From Clostridia bacterium (lineage in GTDB: Bacteria > Bacillota > Clostridia > TANB77 > CAG-508): a stretch of 64,000 nt of DNA. Position numbers and translations under genes: made by a program. The DNA lies in NCBI GenBank assembly GCA_900768805.1, contig CAAGEF010000115.1, positions 1 through 64,000 on the forward strand, read 5' to 3'. This document shows positions 1 to 9,005 of the stretch, one piece after another (position 1 is the stretch's first letter; the number at the start of each line of letters is the position of its first letter). The notes beneath the pieces were generated by a model. The model had not been told where the DNA came from, did no database searches, and saw only the letters and a list, made by a program, of their open reading frames with translations.

Positions 1-637
1 TAAAATAAACAATAAATATATATTAAATCAAACAAGTACAATAAACAAATAATAGAAGAAATATAATAGTAATAATAAAAATACATAATATATATATTAG
101 AATACAAATAATAAAAATACTCAATTTCTATATTATGTTTAAAACATGATTTATGCAATTAATATTAAAAATAGGATAAAAAGCATAATAAAGATAAAAT
201 AAATTTATACTTTTTATCCTGTTTTTAATATTTATAGGATAAATAAGATAATAAGTATAAGAATTACAACAAATAAATATCAAAATTTAGATATAATAAG
301 TCTAAAAAATATTATAGGTATATATAGCATATAAAATATTATTTATAATAAAAATATATTATGTTATAATAATATAATAATGATTTATAATATAAGCTAT
401 ATAATTTACATGATAGTGATATTAAATAAATAAAGGATAAATAATAATATATATACTTAAAATACATATAGGATAAATAGTATAAATAATATTTTAAATA
501 CAATATGCAATTCTAATATAATATATATAATAAGGAAAAACAATACAATAAATATGACTAACATAAATGATATAAAATATAATAACTTTAATACTACTAC
601 AACTTATATATATTGTGAATATTCTTGCTAAAAATAA
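1..637. other. AT-rich non-coding left end
   Basis: No credible gene is visible on either strand. The stretch is almost pure A/T. It contains a long hairpin (161-232), three exact copies of AGGATAAATA (236-245, 434-443, 470-479) and a related copy in the left hairpin arm. No well-spaced TTGACA/TATAAT pair stands out, although AT richness makes the -10 element uninformative. It lies beyond the terminator of the leftward late genes, so it may be a boundary between modules, a regulatory region or part of a replication origin. None of these can be decided from the sequence. Confidence 0.5.
161..232. repeat. Long inverted repeat (27-bp arms)
   Basis: Positions 161-187 and 206-232 are reverse complements over 27 bases with two mismatches, around an 18-base loop. 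The arms contain AGGATAAAAAG and its complement. It could be a transcription terminator, a protein-binding cruciform or part of an origin; only the inverted repeat itself is seen. Confidence 0.6.
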
Positions 638-682
638 AAAAAGGGTACTACTCATATATTAAATATATTGAGTAGTACCCTT
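630..682 (-). terminator. Terminator of the leftward late transcripts
   Basis: A perfect 14-bp stem (641-654 with 669-682, AAGGGTACTACTCA arm) is followed on the minus strand by a long T run (630-640), the form of a Rho-independent terminator for leftward transcription. It sits just outside the putative inversion site at 701-722, so it would end the tailspike transcript in either orientation of the segment. Confidence 0.75.
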
Positions 683-2677
683 AAAAATTGTAAAATAATA
701 TCGGTAAACAAATATTTACCGAAGAGTAATGTTATAGATGGACTTCATAAAGTTAGTACAAAATGGAAAAACGTAACAGAATATGGTATATCAAATGATG
801 GTAATACAGATGTAACAGAAGCATTACAAAATTTAATTAATAATTCTCAACCAGGAGATGTTTTATATTTTCCTATTGGTACTTATCTTATTTCTTCTGG
901 ATTGATAATAAATCATAAACAAATTACACTTCGAGGTGATAATCCTTGTAATTGGAATTATAAACATTACAATTGGTCTGATAGAACAAAAGATAGTTAT
1001 GTTGCTTCTGTCATTAAATTAGCTGATGGGATATCAAATGTAACAATGCTTACTATATCAGGAGCTTCTACAAACTCTGATGTTACAATTGAAAATTTAA
1101 AATTTGTTTCTTCATCTGCAAATTGGTCTACTTTGTCTGAAGAAATAACAAATGGGACACCTCATGAAGTTTATAATTTTAATATTATAGATGAAAATGT
1201 AAATGGTATTTATGCTGATATTAGTACATTGCAAAATTCTCAAATTACTCTTATGAATATATCTTGTTCTGGTTTTAGTGGAACTGCATGTAAACTTGGT
1301 AAATGTGGTAGAACTGTTGGTTATGTATGTATGAATAGTAATATTGCTTTAGAAACAGATGTAGATAATACAATTCAATACGCTTATATTACTATGTGTA
1401 ATTTAGGAATTAAAATAGGAGCAAACTGTGTATTTATTTATGATACATGGATAGATCTTATTAAAACATATGGCATCTATTCAGAAGATTATGTATCTGG
1501 AAATATAGTAGCAAACTTTGATCATATTGGTTATGCAGGTATAAAGGTCAAAAATATGAACCATATGAATATTATGGCACGTATGAATCGTTGTGGTGGA
1601 TATTATGCTGGCTGCACAGAAAATACAATAAAAGATTATGATAAAGCTTGTCTTATATATGCTGATAGTGCAAATAATAATGTATTTAATATAACTTCTC
1701 AGACTTTACGAAATTGGAGTGACTCTGGAAAAGATAATGAAATGGTAAGTTCTTTATATGGTTTTTGTGGAACAAATTGGAATAATAATAATATTAGTAT
1801 AGGTTCTGAAAATAAATATGGTATATTTAAACAAGTTTCAACTGACTCTTCATATAAAATTTATAAATGGTATAATAATACTTTTATTGTAGCTGGAAAG
1901 CAATATTATATGAATACTGATGGATTAATAGGCGTTAAAGATGATTCATTATTATCTACGAAAAAGTATATAGATACCTTTGGCGGAGAAATTCCAAATG
2001 TATGTAAAGGGACATTTCCTAGAGAGATTTCTTTTACATTAGCGAAATCAACTGGAACTTTAAAGTTGTATGGTAGTGATAATGCTTATTTATATCAATT
2101 AGGAATTGCAAATACGTTTGAACAAGATGAAATTACAGTAATAAATAATAATGGAGTATTTACAATAAATGGTACAGCTTCATCACAAGTTGTTATTCCT
2201 ATTTATGGCTCTACAGAATCAAATGAAGATAATATAACATTGACAGAAGATATACAAGTAAGATGTTCTTTTGGAACATATCAAATTACATTTAAAATTA
2301 TTACAGCAGATGGTGACATAGCAATTACAGAAGACCTAAAAACTATTCCAAAAGGAACAGTTATATATGGTTTAGTAATTGTGCTTGCAAAAGCTACATA
2401 CAATAATAAACAGCTTGCCATTAATATAGGCAAAGTGTTTTCACTTAGTTTAAATTATGTATTATTAGATGGAACTAAGTATACAACAGAAATAGGCTCT
2501 TTATTAATCTATAAAGATAACAAATGGACAATTGATGGAAATGGACTCTCTTTAAATCTTACAAATATGTTGAATGAATTCTTCCAAAACCTATTTGAAT
2601 GTCAATATCCTTATCTAACTACTTACTATACTGGAATGTCACAATTATCTTATAGTTATGGTAGCTTTATACAATAA
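668..2677 (+). CDS. Tailspike body with pectate-lyase-like fold, apparently silent cassette
   Basis: The 669-codon open frame has an N-terminal signature of the pectate lyase 3 / tailspike beta-helix family (YGISNDGNTDV near residues 39-49, then ALQNLI and GTYLIS). This family forms receptor-binding, often polysaccharide-degrading trimers at the tail tip. The frame has no ATG for about 120 codons; the only early start is a TTG inside the terminator hairpin and without a ribosome binding site. The frame is open only from 638. At residues 12-17 it reads SVNKYL, exactly as the opposite tailspike does at the same DNA site. The simplest reading is a promoterless alternative body that becomes expressed after DNA inversion (see findings). 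It converges on the minus-strand tailspike with a shared terminator. A truncated relic is the alternative, but the body is intact for about 650 codons, which argues against decay. Confidence 0.8.
   Translation: MSSTLKNCKIISVNKYLPKSNVIDGLHKVSTKWKNVTEYGISNDGNTDVTEALQNLINNSQPGDVLYFPIGTYLISSGLIINHKQITLRGDNPCNWNYKHYNWSDRTKDSYVASVIKLADGISNVTMLTISGASTNSDVTIENLKFVSSSANWSTLSEEITNGTPHEVYNFNIIDENVNGIYADISTLQNSQITLMNISCSGFSGTACKLGKCGRTVGYVCMNSNIALETDVDNTIQYAYITMCNLGIKIGANCVFIYDTWIDLIKTYGIYSEDYVSGNIVANFDHIGYAGIKVKNMNHMNIMARMNRCGGYYAGCTENTIKDYDKACLIYADSANNNVFNITSQTLRNWSDSGKDNEMVSSLYGFCGTNWNNNNISIGSENKYGIFKQVSTDSSYKIYKWYNNTFIVAGKQYYMNTDGLIGVKDDSLLSTKKYIDTFGGEIPNVCKGTFPREISFTLAKSTGTLKLYGSDNAYLYQLGIANTFEQDEITVINNNGVFTINGTASSQVVIPIYGSTESNEDNITLTEDIQVRCSFGTYQITFKIITADGDIAITEDLKTIPKGTVIYGLVIVLAKATYNNKQLAINIGKVFSLSLNYVLLDGTKYTTEIGSLLIYKDNKWTIDGNGLSLNLTNMLNEFFQNLFECQYPYLTTYYTGMSQLSYSYGSFIQ
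701..722. repeat. Putative inversion site L (recombinase site)
   Basis: Palindromic site TCGGTAAA-N6-TTTACCGA with perfect 8-bp arms and a CAAATA spacer, the architecture of a tyrosine-recombinase core site. A copy with 21 of 22 identical bases lies in inverted orientation at 4283-4304. Both copies encode the same SVNKYL residues in the same frame of the two tailspike genes. Confidence 0.8.
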
Positions 2678-2715
2678 TACAAAGCGCAGCATTTAAACTG
2701 CGCTTTCTTTGTATT
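2676..2715. terminator. Bidirectional terminator between convergent tailspikes
   Basis: Inverted repeat with arms containing AATACAAAGCGCAG and its complement (a 4-base bulge on the right arm). It lies exactly between the two convergent stop codons, so it serves whichever tailspike is being transcribed. Confidence 0.75.
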
Positions 2716-2717
2716 AA

Positions 2718-4397
2718 TTATTCTAAATCACTATCTATAGCAGACACATTTGTTGTAGATTTAGCTAGTTGTGTTACTCCATTGATTATATTGTTTTTAC
2801 AATATAATTTATCAAGACTAGCTGATGAAGCTATAGAACATAAATATTTTGCATTTGTGCCACCATCTACATTTGCATCTATTATGTTATCTTTTATTAT
2901 TATACTTTTAACTAATGTATTAATTAATATTGGTGTAACATTAGACTTTACCGTATTTCGTACAACTATACATTTATCGGCATTAACAGTTAAAGCATAC
3001 CCTGAATTTGAATATAATAATTCATTATCTTTTATAAAAAGATTATTCGTTGCATTTAATAAAGCAGAATAATACTGTTTTGTTGACATATCATTTTGTC
3101 TAATAATATTATTACAGAAAGTACCATTATTTTGAGCACCTATTTCTGTCAAATTTGAATATGCTATTGCAGTACCAAAATCAATTAGGTTATTCTCAAT
3201 AATATAATCGGTAGCTTTTATTCGTAGTGCTACAGATAATATTGAATCATCATTTGCATTAAAAGTATTACCTCTTATAATCGTCAATGAATTTTTTGTA
3301 GTTCTAGTATCATTAATAGCAACAAATGTTTTTTGATACTTTTTTCTATCTTTATTAAAAGTAACCCAAGAGTTATCTCCAAAATTTATAACTTTATTAT
3401 TAGTTATAACTGAGACTATTTTTTTACTACAATTATCTACTGTACTTCCAGTTTTAAATCCAATATTAGCAAAACAATCTGCAACACCTTCAGCATAACA
3501 ATTATCTATTGTAATATATGCGTCATGATTTAAGTAATCAGGATCTGCTATAGATTCTATAGAATATTGATTTTGTTTCAAAAATCTACAATTAGAAATT
3601 AATGTATTTGTTCCACCCCACATTATAGATTCATCGGCAGGATTATCAAAAATACAATTTTCAATAGTACAATTATCATCTGTTAATAAATTATATTGTC
3701 TATAATGAGGTGATACAGTTATAGCATTTCTTGTACCACTTACAGTATCATTCTCATCTTTAGAACCACAATTAATGAATTGACAATTAGAAATAAGTGA
3801 ATTTTTTATAGATAACATTTGTAAACCATCTTGTACAGAATTTATAATGCTACAATTTTTTATAATAAAATTGTTTATATTTGACATGAATAAATTATGC
3901 CATGTACCGGAAGTTGTAAAAGTATTACCAATAAGGTTATCTCTATTACCATCAAATATTATATTTTCAATATATATTTCATCTATGGTATTTGATATAG
4001 AATTTACTTGTCCAGTTCCTATAAGATTAGTAACATCTCTTTTACTCCAATCTGACAAATTACCATTATCATAGTCTGTAAATGTTATAGGTAATCTTTT
4101 AATGGTTGTACCAATATCACCTATTAACTTAGCAGATTTAGTTATAACTAGATTTAACACACAATAAGTTTTATTAGAAAATCTAACTTCTTTTCCTGTA
4201 TTTAATGCTTGTTGGATAGCTACTGTGTCATCAGTAGCACCATCTCCAACAGCACCAAACATTTCAGGTGTAACATATTTATTCGCTAAATATTTGTTTA
4301 CCGAAGACTCAAAATTGTCATTACTAACAAAATGACTATTAACATAAGACTTTATTTTTTCTGTGGTTTTTGCTAAAGCCTGAATAAAAGTTATCAT
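2718..4397 (-). CDS. Tailspike with pectate-lyase-like fold (expressed version)
   Basis: This 559-residue protein is a likely receptor-binding tailspike. Residues 1-32 form an attachment segment (TTEKIKSYV) resembling the N-terminus of the neighbouring 836-residue tail protein (TTEKILDYV). Then come SVNKYL and the pectate lyase 3 motif MFGAVGDGATDDT (residues 47-59), followed by many short beta-helix rungs rich in IxNCxF/IxDN patterns. The ATG has a good AAAGGAGG upstream and 20 bases separate it from the preceding gene. It is the last gene of the leftward transcript. The coding sequence crosses the putative inversion site at residues 32-38, which separates a constant N-terminus from an exchangeable body. 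Receptor binding and enzymatic activity are inferred from fold and position. Confidence 0.85.
   Translation of the reverse strand: MITFIQALAKTTEKIKSYVNSHFVSNDNFESSVNKYLANKYVTPEMFGAVGDGATDDTVAIQQALNTGKEVRFSNKTYCVLNLVITKSAKLIGDIGTTIKRLPITFTDYDNGNLSDWSKRDVTNLIGTGQVNSISNTIDEIYIENIIFDGNRDNLIGNTFTTSGTWHNLFMSNINNFIIKNCSIINSVQDGLQMLSIKNSLISNCQFINCGSKDENDTVSGTRNAITVSPHYRQYNLLTDDNCTIENCIFDNPADESIMWGGTNTLISNCRFLKQNQYSIESIADPDYLNHDAYITIDNCYAEGVADCFANIGFKTGSTVDNCSKKIVSVITNNKVINFGDNSWVTFNKDRKKYQKTFVAINDTRTTKNSLTIIRGNTFNANDDSILSVALRIKATDYIIENNLIDFGTAIAYSNLTEIGAQNNGTFCNNIIRQNDMSTKQYYSALLNATNNLFIKDNELLYSNSGYALTVNADKCIVVRNTVKSNVTPILINTLVKSIIIKDNIIDANVDGGTNAKYLCSIASSASLDKLYCKNNIINGVTQLAKSTTNVSAIDSDLE
4283..4304. 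repeat. Putative inversion site R (recombinase site)
   Basis: Read on the minus strand it is TCGGTAAA-CAAATA-TTTAGCGA, differing from the left site at one base only, and it is inverted relative to it. The two sites bracket 3,560 bp containing both tailspike bodies. Confidence 0.8.
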
Positions 4398-4417
4398 AAT
4401 AATTAAAACCTCCTTTA

Positions 4418-6928
4418 TTATACTAAAATTTTATCTAAAGCATTATTAAGTTCATCTTCATCAATAGTTCCTACTGTTGGAACAGATTCAATTTCAAGTG
4501 GAACTAAATTATATTCACCATTTTCGGTTCTTCCTATATTAGCTAAATACATGTTATTTGATATACCAACAGTATCAACTACTCTGATATAATATTTAGC
4601 ATTTGTATAGCTAACACCAGAAACACAAGCTTGTTCTATACTTATAACATCACAATATTTCCAAGAAGGTTTCATTGGTTCTTTCATCATACTAACAGTT
4701 CTACAGTCAAATATATTATCAATTACTTGAATTTCTTCACCGGATGAATTTCTAATTACTAATTGTGCATTCCAGTAATCAGAATAACATGGTGTTAATC
4801 CCATATTACCTACTCTAAATTTAACATTTACTTTGTTACTAGCAACATAAGCACTAATTGGCAAATAGAAAATTCTATATCCGCACATATCGTGTATTTC
4901 TTTAAACATCTTTTGTACAGAAGCTTGATAATAATTTGGTGTTTTAGATGAACCTGTAACATTAGTCCATCTAAGTGTATTATATCTATATGCTAACGTG
5001 TCATTTAATAAATACTGCATAGTTAACATATCGCTAGTATATTCTGCATTGTTATATACTTCACCTGTCATTGGAGCTTCTTTATATCTATTACAAAATT
5101 CTTCAAGAACATTAATTCCATCAAAATCTCTTTTAATTTGTTTAAATGAAAGAGTAGTACCAATGTGATCATTAAAGAAACCAAATTTACCTACAGAATT
5201 TTCAGCAGTAAGATAATATTTTTGCCATTCAATTAAATTAGCATTAATAATATCTGTACTTTTGCCAGCTTCAGGCGCAATAAGTCTAATATCATTGAAA
5301 ATATTTATGTATAAATCAACTACAGATTTTAGAGTGTCTGCGTCTTCTATGTCACCTGCAAACTGAGAAAATAATTCAGCATTATGTCCCTCTCCATATT
5401 TACCAAAAAAGCGTATCTGAATAGAAGATACAACTTTTCTATATGGTACACCAATAGATGACTCAGTATTTAAAAAATCAGAAAACGCAGTTAATGCTTC
5501 TTTAAAAGCATTAAATACATCTGTATTTCTCCAATCGACTACTGCATTATAAGCTGGTTTTCCATTATAAGTAGCAGAATTGTATCGAATAAGTCTTAAT
5601 GGATAATTTTCAGCTTCATAAGCTAAATCATAAACAAATCTAGGTACATTATAATATACAATTTTATCATCATATTCTATGTATTTAGTAATTGAATCAT
5701 ATAATCCTGGATTTAAAGAACTAAATACACCTAACTGTGCTCTTGTCTTTTTGGTTATACATTTCTCTAATGATTTTTTAATACCGCTAAAATCATAAGT
5801 TTTTGTATCTTCATTATAGACTTCTGACCATCTATATCTGTTATAATATTGACCAATAGTAAAGTCATCAAAGATATTATTGATCATTTCAGTATGAGGT
5901 CTTTCTGTAGACCATCTATCCCAGTCCATAATTCCAGAATCAGGATTTGGAAGATAACCTTCTTTTAATACTTCATTATAAGGATACATGTCTTTTTCCC
6001 ATATATCATTTACATTTGGTAGACGCTTCAAACTAGCTGTGGCAGAAGCATGTGAGCAAACACCAACATACTTTGTATTTTCACCAAATTTAACAACACC
6101 ATATATTGAAGTATCATTGCTTATAACAACATTAGTTGGTTTTGTTAAGTCATCTGTCTCATATTCAATATAAATTGGTAAACCACTCTTATGACTAGAA
6201 CTGGACAGTAAAAAATATCTTTCATCATTAAGTTTATAACGAACAACTCTACCATTAGCAGAGTTATAACATAATGTTCCGTCTAACATTCCTATAGCTT
6301 TTATGTGTTCTGAGTCACCAAAGTCAAGAGGTTTCATCCAATCTTCGTATGGAGTAATAACAAGCTCAGTTTTAGGAACTTTAAGTGTCTCTTTAAAGCT
6401 ATCCATATATCCAATTATAGTTTTATCAATGTATGGTAAATCCATATCTGACTCATGTAATAATTGTACATCTTTTATATACATAACTTTATTAGTTGCT
6501 GTAGTATCTGTTACATAAAACTGATACCATAAAGCTTTCACGTCTACTTCTTCTGTTATAGTAAAATAAGACATAATATCGGTATATTCCGTATTGTTAC
6601 ATGATGGAAATACTGATTTAGTAGCAGAAATACTACTTGCACCGGAAGTAGCTCTAATAAGTTTGTGAGTATTATTTAATCTAAAAGCTTCTGAACATTT
6701 TATCTTAGCTTTCATGACATAATTACCAGGTTCAAGTATAATTGTATTTTTAAAATACAAATATGCGCCAGAATAATTAGCACCAACTGATAAAACATTT
6801 TCATTCTTCTCTAATTCAATTAAATTCCAACCTGAATTATTAACTGAGATTTTATTTGTGTCTTTTTTATCCACATAATCGAGTATTTTTTCTGTTGTAC
6901 TTGTAATCATATCAACTATTTTGCTCAT
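4418..6928 (-). CDS. Large tail protein, DUF4832-like putative glycosidase
   Basis: This 836-residue protein starts with a short helical attachment segment (residues 1-25, MSKIVDMITSTTEKILDYVDKK), similar in style to the neighbouring tailspike, then a beta-rich carbohydrate-binding-like region (about 30-165). The middle (about 340-650) looks like a TIM-barrel, and the C-terminal part (GYRIFYLPISAY, later NMGLTPCYSDYW) resembles the C-terminal segment of DUF4832 proteins, which are associated with glycoside-hydrolase barrels. The likely role is binding or cleavage of host surface polysaccharide at the tail tip. The DUF4832 match is from memory of the pattern and no catalytic residues are assigned. 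An AAGGAAG-type ribosome binding site precedes the ATG. Confidence 0.7.
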   Translation of the reverse strand: MSKIVDMITSTTEKILDYVDKKDTNKISVNNSGWNLIELEKNENVLSVGANYSGAYLYFKNTIILEPGNYVMKAKIKCSEAFRLNNTHKLIRATSGASSISATKSVFPSCNNTEYTDIMSYFTITEEVDVKALWYQFYVTDTTATNKVMYIKDVQLLHESDMDLPYIDKTIIGYMDSFKETLKVPKTELVITPYEDWMKPLDFGDSEHIKAIGMLDGTLCYNSANGRVVRYKLNDERYFLLSSSSHKSGLPIYIEYETDDLTKPTNVVISNDTSIYGVVKFGENTKYVGVCSHASATASLKRLPNVNDIWEKDMYPYNEVLKEGYLPNPDSGIMDWDRWSTERPHTEMINNIFDDFTIGQYYNRYRWSEVYNEDTKTYDFSGIKKSLEKCITKKTRAQLGVFSSLNPGLYDSITKYIEYDDKIVYYNVPRFVYDLAYEAENYPLRLIRYNSATYNGKPAYNAVVDWRNTDVFNAFKEALTAFSDFLNTESSIGVPYRKVVSSIQIRFFGKYGEGHNAELFSQFAGDIEDADTLKSVVDLYINIFNDIRLIAPEAGKSTDIINANLIEWQKYYLTAENSVGKFGFFNDHIGTTLSFKQIKRDFDGINVLEEFCNRYKEAPMTGEVYNNAEYTSDMLTMQYLLNDTLAYRYNTLRWTNVTGSSKTPNYYQASVQKMFKEIHDMCGYRIFYLPISAYVASNKVNVKFRVGNMGLTPCYSDYWNAQLVIRNSSGEEIQVIDNIFDCRTVSMMKEPMKPSWKYCDVISIEQACVSGVSYTNAKYYIRVVDTVGISNNMYLANIGRTENGEYNLVPLEIESVPTVGTIDEDELNNALDKILV

Positions 6929-7003
6929 TTTTATTTCTTCCTTTCTTAGTTAATTTCATAAATTTATTTATATTTTTATTTTGAAGAATATTAATATTCG
7001 TAT

Positions 7004-7855
7004 TTAAGTTCTATTATTTATAAGTTCATCAATTCTTAAACTTAATGCTTCTTCTTCACTTGCTAAATAATCATCTACAGAAGTTCCAAAATCATCTTCT
7101 TTAACAAATGTCGAATTTTTTAATTTAGCATCAATAAGTTCATTTACTTTAGTAGAAGTAGTATAATTACTATGTTCATGACTAAGCGCAGCAATGCCAT
7201 AATCTTCTAAAGACTTTGAACCCATAATTTTTTTACCTGCAAGCAAGGGAATATTATTAAGTTCTTCATAGTTAGTATTAGTAGTAACAACAACGCCACC
7301 AGTCTCTAAAGTTTTTAATCTGCTTTCAATTTCTGTAAACCAATCATTTGTTACAGTAACTTTCATATCTGTAGCATTTAATGATTCATCAACTTCAAAA
7401 GAAAATGAAGTTGTTTTCAAAGAGTAAGGATTACCAAATTCATCAGTACCAATAAATTGAATAGCAGCCTTTACTTTTCCACTTTCAGCAGTTACACCAG
7501 AAGAAAGTACCCACCTAAATTTTAATTTATTATCAGATATTTCAATATTTGAAGCATAATCTACAAATACTTCTTTTTTAATAGACTTAATAGGTGGTTG
7601 ATATAGGAATACAATTTCCTTCCCATATAAATCAACAGAATCAAAGTATCTATCCATAGAGAAAGTAATCATATTTGAATTAGATTCACCTTGTACAATT
7701 CGTCCAATTTTGCCAAGATATACTTCTTTATCTTTAACATATCCTTCTTCATGTTCATCCTTCATTACTTCATAAGAAAGAATGTTAGAAAAAGTAATAG
7801 TCTCTTCTTCAGTATCTGATAAGATACTTGCATATTCTTCTTCATAAGTACTCAT
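7004..7855 (-). CDS. BppU-like baseplate/tail protein with coiled C-terminus
   Basis: This 283-residue protein has an N-terminal half with the alternating beta pattern of the BppU-type N-terminal domain, including RWVLSSGVTAESGKVKAAIQ at about 113-132, where incoming receptor-binding proteins dock on the baseplate. The second half repeats short linker modules (NYEELNNIPLLAGKKI, then HEHSNYTT) that also occur in the gene at 11820-12722, so the two share a stalk-type segment. Its start overlaps the stop of the upstream gene as TAATG, implying coupled translation. Confidence 0.65.
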   Translation of the reverse strand: MSTYEEEYASILSDTEEETITFSNILSYEVMKDEHEEGYVKDKEVYLGKIGRIVQGESNSNMITFSMDRYFDSVDLYGKEIVFLYQPPIKSIKKEVFVDYASNIEISDNKLKFRWVLSSGVTAESGKVKAAIQFIGTDEFGNPYSLKTTSFSFEVDESLNATDMKVTVTNDWFTEIESRLKTLETGGVVVTTNTNYEELNNIPLLAGKKIMGSKSLEDYGIAALSHEHSNYTTSTKVNELIDAKLKNSTFVKEDDFGTSVDDYLASEEEALSLRIDELINNRT

Positions 7856-8379
7856 TAATCACTTTCTCCTTTCTGTTTAATTTCATTATTAATTTTTATA
7901 TTTAACTCAGTAAGTTCTTTTACTTTTGTTAAATATGTATTCATTTGTTTTTTCATCGTATTAAGATTCATCATTACTTCATCAATTGCATTAGCTGTTA
8001 TTGCTAAATTTAAATCTTTATCATCACCTTCAATTGCTAAAAAACGAGTGGTGATAGAAGTAGTATGAGTTTTTTCAATAGGGTCATAAATTAAAATATA
8101 CCCAGTGTAATAACCACTAGGTATACAAAAATCATTTCCGTCTAAAATTTGATATTTATAAAAATTTTCTACATCCGATTCAACTTTTGATAAAATTGTA
8201 GAATAAATCATTTTATTTTTATCAATAAAAATAAATAAAACATCACATAATGCAGGGTCTAATGTTTTTACCTTATTTGCTATATAAAATTCAATATTAT
8301 TTTTTAAAGAATTATATGCGTTGATTGCAGAACCTTGCGTTATTGTTAAAATATTATCTTCTGTAAGTTTTACAATCAT
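7855..8379 (-). CDS. Baseplate-type tail protein, paralogue of 11820-12722
   Basis: This 174-residue protein is closely similar in layout to residues 1-130 of the 300-residue protein at 11820-12722: both begin with M-I-x-K-L/F, contain NNxxFYI, CDVLF(I/V)F and GFYTGYI/GYYTGYI, and end in a helical region. This is an adaptor-like domain duplicated in the baseplate region. Function is inferred from position only. An AAGGAG-type site precedes the ATG. Confidence 0.6.
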   Translation of the reverse strand: MIVKLTEDNILTITQGSAINAYNSLKNNIEFYIANKVKTLDPALCDVLFIFIDKNKMIYSTILSKVESDVENFYKYQILDGNDFCIPSGYYTGYILIYDPIEKTHTTSITTRFLAIEGDDKDLNLAITANAIDEVMMNLNTMKKQMNTYLTKVKELTELNIKINNEIKQKGESD

Positions 8380-8397
8380 ATTTTTCTCCTTGTTAAA

Positions 8398-8790
8398 TTA
8401 GCCAAATATTCCTGGGCAAAACTGTCCAAGAACAAAAGCAGCAATACCCGTAACAATCAAAGCAATAATACTATCTCTGTACTTTCTAAAAACAGTAGCA
8501 TCATCTCTATCAGGCTTGTTTTCTATATTAGTTACTCTTTCTTTTACTTTTCTAATATCATCTTTAACTTCTTTATTTGTATTGCTAATATCATCTTTCA
8601 TGTCACTTACATCTTCTTTAACTGAAGCAACTGACTGTGCCATTAATTTAATATTTGCATTAATTTCATAAAGAGCTTTTTGTTCATTCTGTACTTCTTT
8701 AATTTCTTCCTTTAATTCTTCTATAGCATGAGTATTTGATTTGCTACGTTGTTCAACTTCAGCTAATCTTTTAATTTCTTCATTTGTCAT
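8398..8790 (-). CDS. XhlA/hemolysin-like coiled-coil membrane protein
   Basis: This 130-residue protein is a long charged coiled coil (about 1-95) followed by one C-terminal transmembrane helix (about 106-126, IIALIVTGIAAFVLGQF). That is the architecture of the XhlA-type proteins that accompany holin and endolysin in Bacillus-like phages. The start chosen is the ATG of MTNEEIKRL, preceded by AAAGGA; the longer frame upstream lacks a site. It lies downstream of the endolysin gene in transcription order, supporting a lysis or membrane role. Confidence 0.7.
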   Translation of the reverse strand: MTNEEIKRLAEVEQRSKSNTHAIEELKEEIKEVQNEQKALYEINANIKLMAQSVASVKEDVSDMKDDISNTNKEVKDDIRKVKERVTNIENKPDRDDATVFRKYRDSIIALIVTGIAAFVLGQFCPGIFG

Positions 8791-8842
8791 ATGTGGATAA
8801 TTCCTTTCTAAAATTATTTTTCTGCTAATAAATATAAATGTG

Positions 8843-8959
8843 TTAGAAATTAAAAGAATCTCCATATATTAATTCAGGAGATTCTTTTAGTATTTGTTCA
8901 TATGTATAACTAAATAAAAAACCTTTATGTCTTTTATGTTTTCTAATTTGTCGTGTCAT
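8843..8959 (-). pseudogene. Fragment of a NUMOD-type DNA-binding domain
   Basis: A 38-codon frame from ATG, readable about 15 codons further upstream without a start, gives a peptide (FGCR, then RQIRKHKRHKGFLFSY) that looks like the NUMOD helix-turn-helix repeats at the C-termini of HNH homing endonucleases. There is no ribosome binding site and no nuclease domain. It is probably the relic of an endonuclease gene that once stood between the endolysin and the XhlA-like gene. A short functional peptide is possible but less likely. Confidence 0.4.
8854..8893 (-). terminator. Hairpin terminator upstream of XhlA-like gene
   Basis: Perfect 12-bp stem AAAAGAATCTCC/GGAGATTCTTTT with a T-rich 3' side on the minus strand, overlapping the end of the NUMOD fragment. 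Confidence 0.55.
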
Positions 8960-9005
8960 ATTATTATTTGTTAATCTACAACCGAAAACCTCTTCACTTA
9001 ACTTT

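Noticed and set aside
41..53. A third copy of the inversion site in the left non-coding region (TAAACAAATA).
   Set aside because: Only 10 bases match in very AT-rich DNA and the GC-containing arms (TCGG/CCGA) are missing.
2782..3072. Plus-strand open frame within the minus tailspike gene.
   Set aside because: It is an antisense shadow without a ribosome binding site; the minus-strand gene has the clear family signature.
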